Below, piece after piece: positions 21,983-34,570 of a stretch of DNA of 64,000 bases. Origin of the DNA: Lophium mytilinum (lineage: Eukaryota > Ascomycota > Dothideomycetes > Mytilinidiales > Mytilinidiaceae); assembly GCA_010093605.1 (NCBI GenBank), contig MU004184.1, positions 515,897-579,896 on the forward strand, given 5' to 3'. How positions within the stretch are numbered: the stretch's first letter is position 1; each line of letters opens with the position of its first letter. The notes below the pieces were generated by a model. That model was given only the letters and a program-made list of their open reading frames with translations, ran no database searches and had not been told where the DNA came from. A program made the translations under genes and the position numbers.

Positions 21983-24900
21983 GTCTTGATTTCTCCATCT
22001 TAGTTGGTTACGGGTCCTAGTGTTTTGAATTGTTGGAAAGAGCTCTTTTTTTATTCATCTGACTGTATACAACATTCATCGCGGCATGAAGCGAATCGTT
22101 ATGACTTAGCGACTTTCCTAGAGCAGGCAGAATTCAGCTTTGCCAGCTGTACAAAACACATCCTATTTAGGCGTTGCTCTGATCCTTCGTGGAGTGGAGG
22201 CATGAATAAGATTGAAATCGGCCTGGGTACTATTCCTACGACTTGGTTGGTTACTGAAAATAAGTAGAAACTCAGCTCTTACTAGTTACAGCTACACACC
22301 GACATTTTAAGGCGTCTTCACGGCCCTCTGTGGTGTTGATAGTGCTTATCTAGCTGAGGTGTGGAGTACCCAACACGAGTCTAGCGCGGAGGAATGGTCA
22401 GCCTTCAGGAATCCATTTTCCCCAGGCTGCTGCGAATTTCTTTCTTCTTTCCTGCTTCTCGAAACGGCCCCCTGATCGCAGCGTCAGCCTCCTACGTTGA
22501 TCCTCCACACCCAGAAGGTGCGAAGTCGCGAGGCCGACGACCTGGCGATCGCGATTTGCGAGTTCGTCGGACTTCGCTCTCGTGCCTGAGGCGACGTCGC
22601 AGCACACCACCTTTTCTCATCCAAAGGACTCCGGCAGCAACCAAGTGCCAGAGCGCGGGCTAGGCATCTTCGCCATCGCCACTTGCTTCTGCGATGATGA
22701 GGGCGATTCCGATCTCGGCGGCAACGTGTCTTTGCCGCCAGCGATGACTGTGACTCGGGAGTTTCACGCCCAGCGCTTGCTGGCGGGTGGTACCCATCCC
22801 ACACAGGCTCCAGCCTCGCATTCGACAAAGCTCTGCCAGTCACGCCGCTGTCAGCGCCATCGCGAGGCCGACGGCACCCGTGGTCAACTGGTCATGCTTC
22901 ACTCATGTGCCCCATTCCTTTGTGGTTGACTGTCAACAAACCGTGTGGCGCATGAAACTCCAAGCAGGCAGAAGCGTCGCAGGTGCCTAGACCCAAATTA
23001 GCGGTAGGGTAGCGCTATCCCGGTGCCCGTGGGAGAGTTGACTCAGCGCGCCACCAATGCCGCCCTTTGACCCTTTCATCCTTTGTGAGATTATTCCCCA
23101 GGGGTCGGCCGAGCTCGTGATCGAGCTGGAGGATGAGAACGAACGCTGGGCTGGGCACAAAAAGGAGGTATCTCGGGTGGTCGGCGCCGATGGTGATGAG
23201 TCTGCGGGAAATCTCTGCAGTGGACTGCTGGACTGCGGTCTGGCTTCAGACTGCATGGCCGTTCTGCCGTTGTCTCACGGGCACCGGCAAAAGTCGGATG
23301 GGGGTTCCAGTTGTCTCCAGACTGCTGTGCCACTTCCAAGGTTTGCTGCTGCGTGTCATGGCCCACTTATTTGAAGACCGGCCCGGCAGCGTCCGCTGGA
23401 TGACCATCGAGCTTTTGAAGTGGCGTCTCCAGACTGCCACTGCATTCGGCTCTCGTTTAATCTGCCGTGTTGATCTTGTTCTCGGTGTCTTCAGACCAGC
23501 AGATCGTGAGTGTCGGCAGGCCTGTTGCAGCGGCAGAAGTACGAGGACCACTGCGCTGATTTGAAGCTTGCAGCACCCTCCGCGTCGCACCGTCGCACGC
23601 TCCACGGAGCACTCAAGGAGGTGTGTCGCGTCCCCAGCGATTGCGGGCAGCTGGGTGAGTCAAATGGCAGCTAATAGTGCCCGAGGTGGCAAGGCTGATA
23701 TGCCAAGGCGGGCAATAGGCACGCTCTGGGCGCAAGCGTTCTCCATTGTTCGTGAATGCATCCACACCAGCCCGGGGAGCGGCGCGAGGAGCGAATGAAG
23801 CTTGAGCACGCATCTGATGAGGGGAAGAGGACGCCATGGTGGCCAGCGGGGGCGCGATAGGCTGCACTACGACGGGCGGTGGACGCTGCGCAGAGGCACG
23901 CAAGCAGAGTGGAGCTGATACCCAGCAAGCCATGGCAGCAATCGTCCAGCTGTTCCCTTTGACTGACGCAACTGCAAACCTCGCAGCCCTGAGGCGCTGA
24001 AGCACGGCGGCGGGAACGACGACGAACTGTCCTCTGCGCTGCGCTCGGCCCGGTGCCTGGCCGTCAGTGAACAGCCACCTTGCGTGCGATCAACCCATCA
24101 CTCAGCCTCGTTAAGCAGGCGGCGGTGTTGCTGCGACGATGGCCTCGAGAGCGCCAGGCTGCCCCAAGACGCACGGGTGCTGCGTTTGATGGCAGTGTCG
24201 CCAGCCCTGATATCGCGGCCGCCGCAAACAGTGCCCCAAACCGCACTGTGGAAGCAAATAATAGACAGCAGCGGAAATTCGGCAGCAATTATTCATAGCA
24301 AATGAGAAGCGCGTGGGAGGCCCAATAGGGCGTTCTCCATTAGAATGGCAGTGAGTGGCCAAATTCTCGGGGGGCAAGGAGGGTGTGGGCGCGGACCACC
24401 AGGCGCTGAGCCCGTCGACTCATCCGCGCTGGGCTGTCTATCATCAAAACCGCCTCTCGCCCCCCTCCCAAGCCCGAACCCATCGCCAAAAATGACCCCC
24501 TCAATACCCAACATCGATCCCTCGGGGACGCAGTAGCTGCAGCCTGCGCACGAACAGCTCCATCACCGTCACCGTCGCCCGCTCTACTCTCAACTCAGTC
24601 TTCTGTTCCGTCCTACGACCTTTGTCCTCTTCTTCTTCTTCAGCCAGCAGCTTTGTCTCGGGACTTTGCCGCCTCGACCCTGCTGCCGCCTACCCCAAGA
24701 CTCATCAGCACACAGTCATTCACTGCGCCGGCCCTTTAATTCCAGCACTGGCCCCGTGCATTCTGCTACAGACCCCCCTCCCGACTCCCTTCGACAGCCT
24801 TGCCGTGCTGCTGTAGCTCTTGCCTCGTTTACTCGATCGCGACCGCCGCACCAGAACGCCATCACCGCCGAGCCCCAACGTCAACCCCAACCGTCACCCC

Positions 24901-25806
24901 AACACCTCGAATCTTCACTCCATCACCCCGTGGCCCTGCCTCAATAATATCTCGCTGCCTATTTCGCCGCGCCGTGTGACTCGTCAGCCGACCGTGAAGC
25001 TGCTCTTTCTGGTGACCTCCCTCGTCATCAACTGAACACTTCTCCCTCGACCAACCAGCTCCACACCATGCACCCCACGTCTCCAACTACTCCAGTCTCT
25101 CGTCGCTCAGATATCACACTCTCAACCGGAAACAAGGCCACCATCATTGGAGGCTCCCGCTATTAGACACCCGCGACCTTCGAATTCCGGCTTTTACGGC
25201 GACACTGTCGTCCTAGGAGCTCTCTCGAAGCGATTGCGGTCCGGTCTTGCATACACAGGTCTTGTTTTTGTGATTCTGAGGCGGACTAGTGACTGGAGTC
25301 ACTATCGGCAAGCGAACGGACCGAACTGAGCAGTTATTGTTCAGCAACCTCTCCAATCGTGCGCCTGCTGCCACCACCTCTCCTACTACACCACCCGCGC
25401 ATCATCTGCTCTCCTCCCGAGTTCCTGCATCCTCTGGTCTTTTTGCCATTCGCTCGACTCCGCACGGCATTTGCTGTCCGGACTCCGTTTGAAAGGCTCA
25501 TTAGCACGTTTGGCCGCTGGAACGAGCTTCCTAAGGAAGAAAGCAGAAGGAAAAATCGCGACTGCATCAGCTGTCGAAATCAGCCCACGCGTGGCTTGTA
25601 GGGCGTCATCCCGAACGGTTCGTCTATCGGTTAATCTCAGGTCACCCCACGACCACTCGATCACGTTTCTCTACCTTACGACTCGTCCCCAGCCTTACCA
25701 GGTTGACACGATAGGGTAATCCAAACAAAAGCTCTATCTCCCCTCAGTCCTTTATCCACTTTCATATCACGGGTTTCTTTTGCCTACTCTTCCACCTTTC
25801 ATCAAC
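21983..25806. other. 3.8-kb upstream region of the cyclin gene
   Basis: No gene supported. From about 22.4 to 24.5 kb it is GC-rich with many overlapping frames of no recognisable content. From about 24.55 kb to the start codon the plus strand is strongly C/T-rich (for example TCCTCTTCTTCTTCTTCAGC near 24630) with several short ATG-initiated frames. This looks like a long transcribed leader, as is common for regulated cyclin genes; a leader intron is possible. Confidence 0.45.
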
Positions 25807-27941
25807 ATGGGCCTCGACCAACAATCAAGTCTTGGCACTTCGCCTCCTCGGAGCCACCCATATGCCTCATCGCTCTCTTCATCGGCATCCTCTTCTATGT
25901 CCTCCGTCTTCTCGGTCGATGCCGCCTCTTCGCAAACAACCACGTCGTCAGTCTCCAGCTCGCAGATTGGCTGGGAATCGGAAGAGGGTTGGAGCTCATC
26001 GCGGCCCGTCGCTGCACCAATCAACGACGTCAATGGTGTGAACAGCTTCGCACCAATCAGCCGTGTCAGCACGTTCCCGCAGTATCAGCCGCAAGCATGC
26101 CACGACTCCGCTGCCGAGCGCGTCCTTCCTCCTCTGAGGTCCGACTTGCCCGTCCCTGCGGAGCAACGCCAGCATCCCCGACGCTCATCAACAGCTTCTG
26201 CACGTCCACCGCCAGCTCTAGTTCGCCAGTGCGAGCGTAGGGTCAACTTCGTGGATGGTCTAGTCGGTAAGCAGTATTCCTGTTCGTGTGTATATTGATG
26301 CGTTTCATTCGCTAAGCCGTTTTCTTCTTTCAAGATTCTGCAACTCAGATGGTCGAGTGCATTTGGCCTCTCTCAGTTCCCTCCAGCCGCTGCGAGGCTG
26401 CTAGTGGCCGTGGTGTCTTGCCTCTCCGGACCTTCATCCAGGAGACCCTTCGCCGCTCCCGAACCAGCTATTCGACGCTCCAGGTCGCACTCTACTACCT
26501 GATCCTCATCAAGTCCCATGTTCCCAAACACGACTTCACCATGCAGCAACCGGAAGACACCCAATCATGCCGTGCGCTCCAGTGCGGTCGACGCATGTTC
26601 CTAGCTGCTCTCATCCTCGCGTCGAAGTATCTGCAAGACCGCAACTACTCTGCTCGCGCTTGGGCCAAGATCTCAGGCTTGAAGGTCTGCGAGATCAACA
26701 CGAACGAGATGGCTTTCCTCACCGCCGTCAACTGGAAGCTTCACATCACCGATCCCACCTGGGAGCGTTGGCAGAAGGTCGTCCTCGACAACACCCCTAC
26801 CCAGCACCCCCCGCCTCCTGGTGCTGGAGCGCTTTCCGTCAGCTCGAACATGTCTTATTGGCGCGCCATAATTCCCAACCTGACTCCAGAGCTGGACGTT
26901 ATCGAGCTTCCTTCCGAGGTACAAGTTCTTAAGCCCAAGCACCAGCAAGAGTTCCACGTCCGCCCTGCTCTGCGAACCCCCACCTGGACAGAAGGCTGCT
27001 CATCCCAGGAGACTACGCCCACTCCGTCGCACTACAAGCTTCCGCGGTTCTTGGAGCCCAAGCCCGACATGCTGCCTCCTACGCCGACTCTGCCTCGCAT
27101 GGGCCCCTTGCCAACACCGAACTTGACTCCTCAATCGATTGCCTCTTCCACTCCTGCTGCGAGTGCCATGGCTTTCGGATCGAGGCGTCCATCCATGTGT
27201 GCAGCAATGGCTCAGGCTCAGAGCGCCTCACTAGCTCGCACTTGCATGGATCAATGGTCTGTGAGGACTGGCTTGGAGGCTTACCAGTTTAGTGGCCGCC
27301 GACCGTCGCTTGCCCCCTCAAATGCTTCTTCCTCATCGTCTCCCGAGTCTATGGTCATGGACACTTCCCGCTCTTCCCGCGCATCGTCGATCTCGTCCGT
27401 CTCATCCGCAGGCTGGGCGCCGGTCCAGGCCAAATTGGCCCGACTGGCGACTTGCCGATCAGCGAGACTGCCGTACCCGGCCATGCAGAAGCTGGAGGTT
27501 ACCGAGTATCCTATGGAGCCCATGTCCTCGCCCAATCTAGACAGCTTCCACATCGACGATGTTGAGATCAAGCAGTTCGACAGCCCATTGTCCATGCGTA
27601 GCACTCACGAGAAGAAGTTGAACGGCCGGAAGCGTGGCCGATCGTCTGTAGACTTACAGAAGAACGTCCGCCATCTACTGAACATTTCCCACTCGGTGTC
27701 CAACCTCCGCGGCTCCAACATGGTGCTGCCCGACCGCTCCGCCGCCACGTCGTTTCTTCTCCCAGACCCAACCAGCAACAGGACCCCCCCTCTGGGCTCC
27801 CAGTCGCCGATGTCCATGTCGCCGGAACGCCGCCTGCCAATAGAGAAGAATTTCGGCCATAAGCGTGCGTGCGCGACGGAGGCTGTGCCAACCTTCCAGC
27901 GTGGTCCGGGTGGCCCAGGAATGTGGAAGGACGTGTTGTAG
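25807..27941 (+). CDS. PCL1/Pho80-type cyclin
   Basis: Regulatory subunit for a Pho85-type cyclin-dependent kinase; cell-cycle and morphogenesis role expected from the family. Exons 25807-26266 and 26335-27941, 68-nt intron (GTAAGC...TTTCAAG), 688 aa. The junction reads DGLVDSATQMVECIWPL, the conserved entry into the cyclin box. The box (about residues 150-270) contains PLRTFIQETLRRSRTSYSTL, LYYLILIKSHVPKHDFT, CGRRMFLAALILASKYLQD and RNYSARAWAKISGL, close to Aspergillus PclA/PclB. The N-terminal 150 and C-terminal 400 residues are Ser/Pro-rich and probably disordered, with many SP/TP sites and a basic patch KKLNGRKRGRSS that may be a nuclear signal. Which PCL paralogue it is cannot be settled here. 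Confidence 0.92.
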
Positions 27942-28379
27942 CACCATTAACAACTACATACACTACCACCAGACCCCCTACAAAATACCCCTTACCGTGT
28001 ACATTGACCAACACAAGCCACAATTACCTCCTTTTCTTTCTTTTTCTTTTTCTTTTAACTACGTGGAGGGGGCCTCTGCGTCTTAATCCGGCGTTCTTGG
28101 GAAACCCTGCGGAGGGCGGGCGAGGGGAACCGGTACCCCGAGCCTGCCCTTCCGCAGGGTTGGGAACGGGCCGGAAATGGCAGTTTTGTAGGTTTATTGC
28201 GAGGGAGAGGGGGAGCTGGTGGGTGGCAGATAGTGAATCAATTAGGGTCGAAGACCTTGTTATATGTACGCGTTGTTGTGACTAGGTGACCTTGTTGTAT
28301 GTTCGTGTTGTTGTGACTACTTGATGTGATGTGGTGTGGTGAGGGAGAAGGGGTTAGATACAATACTGCTTAGACTCTC
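27942..28379. other. Cyclin 3' region with pyrimidine tract
   Basis: Presumed 3' untranslated region of the cyclin gene. It includes a C/T tract at about 28029-28055. The tandem array begins shortly after. Confidence 0.5.
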
Positions 28380-31300
28380 GTCTTGCACACGTGATGCCGC
28401 TGTGAGGAGGGCCCTGGGTGGTAGATGGGTGGGTGGGTAACAGGTAGGCCGATTTTTGTGGTGTTAAGGTTGATATTGACGTGGGGTGCTAATTCTAGGT
28501 GGAGTTCCTAGTGAATGGGTATTGCGCTGCGATAACTTCATCTTTGCGTGTCTAATAGCACTGTGAGGAGGGCCTTGGGTAGTAGGTGCTTGTGCTGTTA
28601 AAACGTATGCTAACTTCCGTGGTGTTGACTTTGACATCACGTTTTCAGGGCCGCAATTCAGCGGATGGATATCACAGTACTAGGGCTTTCCTTTTGCACT
28701 CTTGATGCCAACGTGAGGAGGGCTTTGCCTAGCAGACAGGTAGTCGGCCAAAAGGTATCTTAATTGCCGCGGTATTGACTTTAACATCCCGCTTTTAGGG
28801 CTGCATTTTGGTTGAATGGATATAACAACGCTAGGGCTTCCTTTCTGCTTGGTAGATGCCACTGTCAGGAGCGCCTTACCTAATAGATGCTTGTGTAGGC
28901 AAAAGGTAGGCTAGCTTCCGTGGTGTTGATTCAAATATTAGTCTAATAGAATATCTTAGAGGCTGGGTTTAGATGAATAGATATAGGGCTACCTAAGCTT
29001 CCATTCTGCACGCCAGGTAACACTATTAGGAGGACCCTGCGTAGCAACTAGCTAGTCGGGCAAACGGTAGGCTAATTTACAATATACTAGCGTTGAAATC
29101 GACGTAATATATATTTTTCAAGTGCTGGATCTAGGTTATTAGATATGGCAATACCTAGACTTCTATTTTGCGCTCTAAACGCCGCCGTAAGGAGTACCCT
29201 GCATAGTACCTAGCTAACCGGCTAAAAGGCAGCATAATATACACGGTACGAAACTTTTAACTCTACTTCCTAGTATGTAAAATAGTGCTGGAGATCCTAA
29301 AGACCTCTCCTCATGCTGCAATAAATTTTCTACAGCGGTAAGATTTTGAAGCTGCGTTATAGAGTGCGGCGTAGCCTGAATAAGTAACTTTGTCAAGTGA
29401 ATTGCTAGTAAACTAGCATCCTAAAAGGTCTCCCGGGTTAATCTAAAATCCTGCGCAGTGATGTAAAAGACGTAACGCGGCGAACGAAACTGGTATTATT
29501 CCTCTCTTGAAACACTACAAAGACTAGGATTTTGGATCAGAGACATAGCTACAACGCCGCGAAGGCTATAATCTTGCTTGCGTGATGTCGCTGTTAGGAG
29601 GGCGCTATGGAGCAAGTCGCTGGATAGTGCAAAGGAAGTCTGATTTTAATCGTGGGAATTTTACATCGGATCTAAGGGCTAAAGAGCCCGTAAAATGCAG
29701 TTTGCATAGCTTAGACTTCTCTCTTGTTCGTGCAATAGCACTGTACGAAGGGTCTTGCGAAGTAAGCCGCAAGTTGGTGAAAAGGTCGCCTAATACACGC
29801 TGTATTGACATGGACATTGAGCTAGGGGCTAGAAAGCCCGTAAGTTCGCGATTACGCTGCTTAGACTTTCATCTGGCTCGTCCGATGACGTTGTTAGGAG
29901 GGCCCTAGCTAGTAAGTGGGCTGTCAGCTAAAGTATAGTCCAATTCCTAAGGCGTTGATGTTAGCATCGTAACCGGGGGTCTAGACCGCTGATCAGGTCG
30001 AGATTACACTGCCTGGAATTCTTTCTTGCGTGCTTGTTACTACTGTGAGGAGAGCCTTGGCTAGGAGGTATGATGTTAGCCAAAAGTCAATTTGAACTTC
30101 GCTGTGTTGACTTTGACATCGTCTCCGGGGGTTTGGAAATCCTGCGAGTGTGAAATTGTACTATGTGGATCGCTTTCTTGCGTGCGTGATACTACCGTAG
30201 GGAGGGCTCCAGCTAACAGGTCGTTATTTAAGCAAAAGGTAGTCTAACCTTCACCGTATTGACCTCCACATCGTCCCCGGGGTGTGAAAATTACGTATAT
30301 TCAAGATTACACGACTGCGGCATTTCTCTTGCGTTTTGCATAGCACTGTAAAGGGTCCCCTAGCTAGCAGGTGGTACCGATTTTCCTGATTGATAGTGAC
30401 GTTTGAGAATGTCGTCTTTTCAATCTGCGTTCGTTTCAAGCGTGCAGCCCCCTCCCCTGAGCCAGAATTGGGTCCTCAGGCGAAGAGGCCTCGGATCATC
30501 CAGGAAGCCTTCCATCCCTCCTCCTTCAGGTGGGTAAACGGGAATCTAAACTCCGCTGCGTTGACCTTAACATCGTGTCTAGAATCTTGACAAATCGGCG
30601 GTGGTAAGTGAATACACTTAGGCTTCTTTTTTGCTCGTTCAACGACGCCGTAAAGAGTACCCTGGATAGCAAACAGCATGCTAGTCAATGTACATTCTGA
30701 TTCCGGTTGCATTGGCTTTGGCATCGAGGTCCCGGGTTGAAAAGCATAAGGGCCACAGCACCTCGATGTACCGTTCCGTTTTTGATCACCCGACGCCACT
30801 GTAACGGGTTCCTTGACTATTAGGTGGTCGTCTAGGTAAGAGGTAGTCTGATATGCGCTGTGTTGACCTTAGCATCATGTCTCAAGTCTTAGGAACTAGG
30901 CAGTGACGAATGGTTATACTTAGGCTCCTTATTTGCGCGTTTGATTACACCGTCTGAAGGATCTTGGCTAGCAGATAGCGAGCAAGTTAAATGGCACTCT
31001 GATTTCCGCCGCATTGAATTTAACATCGAGATTGGAGGTTGAATGTCCGAGGAGCCCTAGTACATGGATATACCGTTCCATTTTTGATCGGTCAACACCA
31101 CCGTGAGGCGGACCATACCTAGCATGTGGCTTCTCGATCGAAAGGCGAGTTGATATCCGCTGCGCCAACATTGACAATGTGTTTGAGTTGTTAAAAATCC
31201 CGTGGAGTAACCCAAGCAGTGTCATGTTTTAGGCATACAATTATAGCAAGATGCTGCACGCGTATAGCACCACTCCAGCTTCAATTTTGCTCGCTCGACA

Positions 31301-32430
31301 GCGCTGTCAGGAGTGGTCCAATTAGCAAGCGGCTCCTCGGTCAAAGGTTAGCTTGATCTCCGCTGTACCAACTTTGACATCGTGGTAGAGTTGTTGAGAA
31401 TCCCGTGGAGATACTCTACGCAGTGATAGGCATGGGTACGGACATTTGTAGCAAGACACAGTACGAATACACCACGACTTGGCTCCTTCCTTGCACATTC
31501 GTCACTACAGTAAGGAGTGCCCTGACTAGCAGGTGTTAGTTTAGATTAAAGGCAGTATAATCGTCGCTGTCTTAACTTTAACATCGTATTCGAGATTTGA
31601 AAAGCTTGTGGAGGTACTCCGAGCAGTAACATGCCTATATACCGAGATGTGCGCAAGACACTTCACGTGAATAGTACGACTCGGGCTCCGTCTTTACTCG
31701 CTCGACACGACCGTAAGGAGTATCCTGGCAAGTCTGTACCGGGCTGATCAAGAACTAGTGTAAGAAGTAGCCTAGCTAGCACAAAGCCCATCGGTCAAAA
31801 GATAGCCTGACTTCCACTGTGTAAGCGTTAAGATCGTGTTTAGACGTCTTCGAGGCTAAAGGGGTACTAAATTGCCCGTGTATACCACCGCAAGGAGTTC
31901 CTTAGCTAGCACGTAGCTAGTCCGTTAAAAGAACGCTCATTTCTTAGTGGGTCAGCATTGATGTTGATTTCTCCGCTCCCGCGCACTTGACACCGCTGTA
32001 AGGAAGGCATCAGCTAGCAAGTATCCTATCGGTCAAAAGGAAACTTAGTTCCCGCTACACTGACCTCGACATCGTAGTCTTTCCTTTTGCTCGCTCAGTG
32101 CCACTATGAGGAGTAGTCTAGCTAGCTTGTTGCCAGCCATCCAGGAGCTAGAGTAATTCCCGCTGCAGTGACCTTTAGATCGTCTTCTTTGCTTTTGCAC
32201 GCTTAATAGCGCCATGTGAGGTGTCCCGCGAAGCAGGTAGATGGCCGGCCAAAAGGCTGTCTAACTCCTACTGCATTAGTAATGACCTTGAATCCTCCGC
32301 TCCCACACACGTTACACCACTGTCAGGAAGGCCTCAACCAGGAAGTATCCCATCGGTCCAAAAGGTATCTTGATTCCTACTGTAATGACCATGATATCCT
32401 ACTCGGGGTATCGAAAAGCCCTAGCACGCC
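28380..32430. repeat. Large degenerate tandem array, mostly 151-bp units
   Basis: About 26 diverged units, recognised by an anchor GTGAGGAGGGCC-like box followed by CTAGCAGGTAG, GGTCAAAAGGTAG, TTCCGCTGTGTTGACTTTGA and CATCG. Anchor starts I placed: 28404, 28565, 28715, 28866, 29027, 29189, 29595, 29745, 29895, 30047, 30199, 30350, (30501 replaced), 30652, 30803, 30954, 31105, 31308, 31512, 31715, 31762, 31892, 32000, 32108, 32218, 32324. Most steps from 29595 to 31105 are 150-152; then three steps of 203-204, and from about 31892 steps of 106-110. Units differ at many positions but keep length. No open reading frame runs through it. It fills the gap between the convergent cyclin and SRP-receptor genes. 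Confidence 0.88.
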
Positions 32431-32441
32431 TCGCCTCTACC

Positions 32442-34570
32442 TCAACTCATCAGCAGCCGGCACACGCTGCCCACATTCAACCCCCTCAAATCAGCATAAT
32501 GCTGCCCAACCCCCAAGAACACCACCGGAATACCAGTAGCATGCACCATACTCACCAGCGTGCCCACCATATCCCCAACGGTATCGCACTTGCTAATCAC
32601 AAACCCATCCAAGCCCCTGCCCGCGCCGAACGAGTTATTGAAATTCCGTGCTTGCGCTACCGCATCCGACCCTACGAGCGCCTCGCCAACCATGAGAATC
32701 TTATCTGGCTTCGCTAGCTTCGCGAACTTCTCCAGGGAAGACATGAGGCGCGCATCGTTGTGACGCCGGCCGGCGGTGTCGATAAGCACGACGTCGTACT
32801 TGTTTTCTTTCGCGAATGTGACGGCGTCTGCGGCGATATTTGCGGCGTCTTTGCCGTAGCCCTTCTCGAAGATGTCAACTTCGCCGCCCTCACGCTTTGA
32901 AAGCTCTTTGAGATTCCGAACGTGGACGCGGAGTTGTTCGACGGCGCCGGAGCGGAAGGTGTCGGCGGCGGCGATGAGTACGCGGTGGTGGTTTTGGAGG
33001 AGGAAGAAGGCGATCTTGGAGAGGTTGGTGGATTTGCCCACGCCATTGACGCCGACGATGGATAAGACATAGGGGCGGTTGGTGGATGTAACGGTGGAGA
33101 TTTCGCGGAGGAGGTCGAGGGAGGAGGTTGGGGTGAGGATTTTGGTTAGGGCGCGCTCCATGGCGGTGCGGAGGGTGGACTCGATTGCTGGAAGGGAATT
33201 TGGTCAGTTTAAGGATCTTAGAGAAGGGGAAAAAGAGATGGAAAAGAACATACTTGTGAAGCTGTTCGTCTTGAGACCGATCAAGTCCCGCTCGACACTA
33301 TCACACAGCCGCACTGCTGCTTCCCGCGCGACGTTCTTCTTGAGTAGATGGTCCTCCATACCTTTCAATGGCTTCTCCAGGTCCTCTTTCGTGAGTGTCT
33401 TTCCACCCACAACATTCCTAAAGAGCCCTCCGATAGCACCAAGACTCGATCCTACGATCCCGCCTGCTGCGGTGGAACTCTCCTTCTTCGCGTTCGCAGA
33501 CGCTATTATCTCATCCATCTCCTCGTCCAAATCCTTCAGCACGAACTGCCCCTTGCCGGTTGTCCGACCCCAAGATTCAGGATTAATGGCGTCTGGCAAT
33601 TCGAAATCGGCGGGGTCGTTTGCTGAGACAGTCGAGTAATCCAGATTTATAGATTTATCCTCTTCGTCTGCGCCAAATTCGTTCCACACACGGTTCTTCT
33701 TCTGTTTCCCAGCAGCTTTGCCTTTGCGCGCTGATGTCTCGTCCCCGGAGGACGCGGGCGCCGAGTTCTCGGCAGCCTTCACTTTGCGATCGCGCCGCGA
33801 GGGCTTGCTTCCCGGGCGTGTCTTTCCGGTGAGAATACGTGAAGCAGGAGTAGAGGGGCGGGAGGTATCAGGTGTAGGGACGGGAGTGGCATCGGTCGAA
33901 GTATCGGGATTGTATATGGGCTTCTGAGGAGCTGTAGCTTTTATTAACATTTGTCACCATACTTCACGGGGAAAAACTATACCTTTCCGCAATCCAGGCA
34001 TCGGCGGTGGTTCATCAGCTCCGTGATCTGTCCCCGAACTCGACGGAGGCGTAAACTCAGTATTGGATGTGACTTCGAAGGCAGAGCTTGTGGATGTATC
34101 GTTCGAGGCTTCCACTCTCTGCATTTCTCGATCGAAGTATGGGTCGAATGGAAACTTGGCATTGCTTGTCTCCCCCTTCAGCTGCTCCCCATATAGCCCT
34201 GTGAATAGTGCCGACACATTATCTATGAGCTTGTCTATCCAAGTCAAGTGGACCAGTGATTGGTATACAGCCTGCCTTCAAGTTAGCAATTATTCACAAC
34301 CAAGAACGACAGTCCTGAGGCATCGTATCTCTGTCCCTCACTCACCACGAATATAAGCCCAAAGTCCTTTGCCAAATTCCATTTCATAATATACCCATCC
34401 TTGCGGTACGTTGGCTTCGTGGTACCGTCGCCGTACGCGACTTTGTTGGTGCGCTCTTCGATGAGCACCTCGCGGATGAGGCTGTTGATGACATAGCTGT
34501 GGACAGGGACGTAGGTCCGTGACCAGAGCACGACGCCCGAGGTCGACAGGATCTCGAAGGTGTCGAGCAT
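32442..34570 (-). CDS. SRP101: Signal recognition particle receptor, alpha subunit
   Basis: ER-bound GTPase that docks SRP-ribosome complexes for co-translational secretion. Four exons: 34570-34346, 34271-33983, 33937-33254 and 33187-32442; introns 74, 45 and 66 nt, all in frame; 647 aa. The start MLDTFEILSTSGVVLWSR is the conserved SRX domain (about 1-150) that binds the beta subunit. A basic Lys/Arg-rich linker follows (for example RRDRKVKAAEN). The C-terminal NG domain has GVNGVGKST (P-loop), DTAGRRHND (G3) and ISKCDTVGD (G4), then FLGVGQHYADL. The 45-nt intron is near the minimum for fungi. The array at 28.4-32.4 kb abuts its 3' end. Confidence 0.96.

Noticed and set aside
28216-32539. 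Short open frames inside the tandem array
   Set aside because: They follow the repeat phase, are interrupted in most units and have no shared protein motif, so the array is treated as non-coding.
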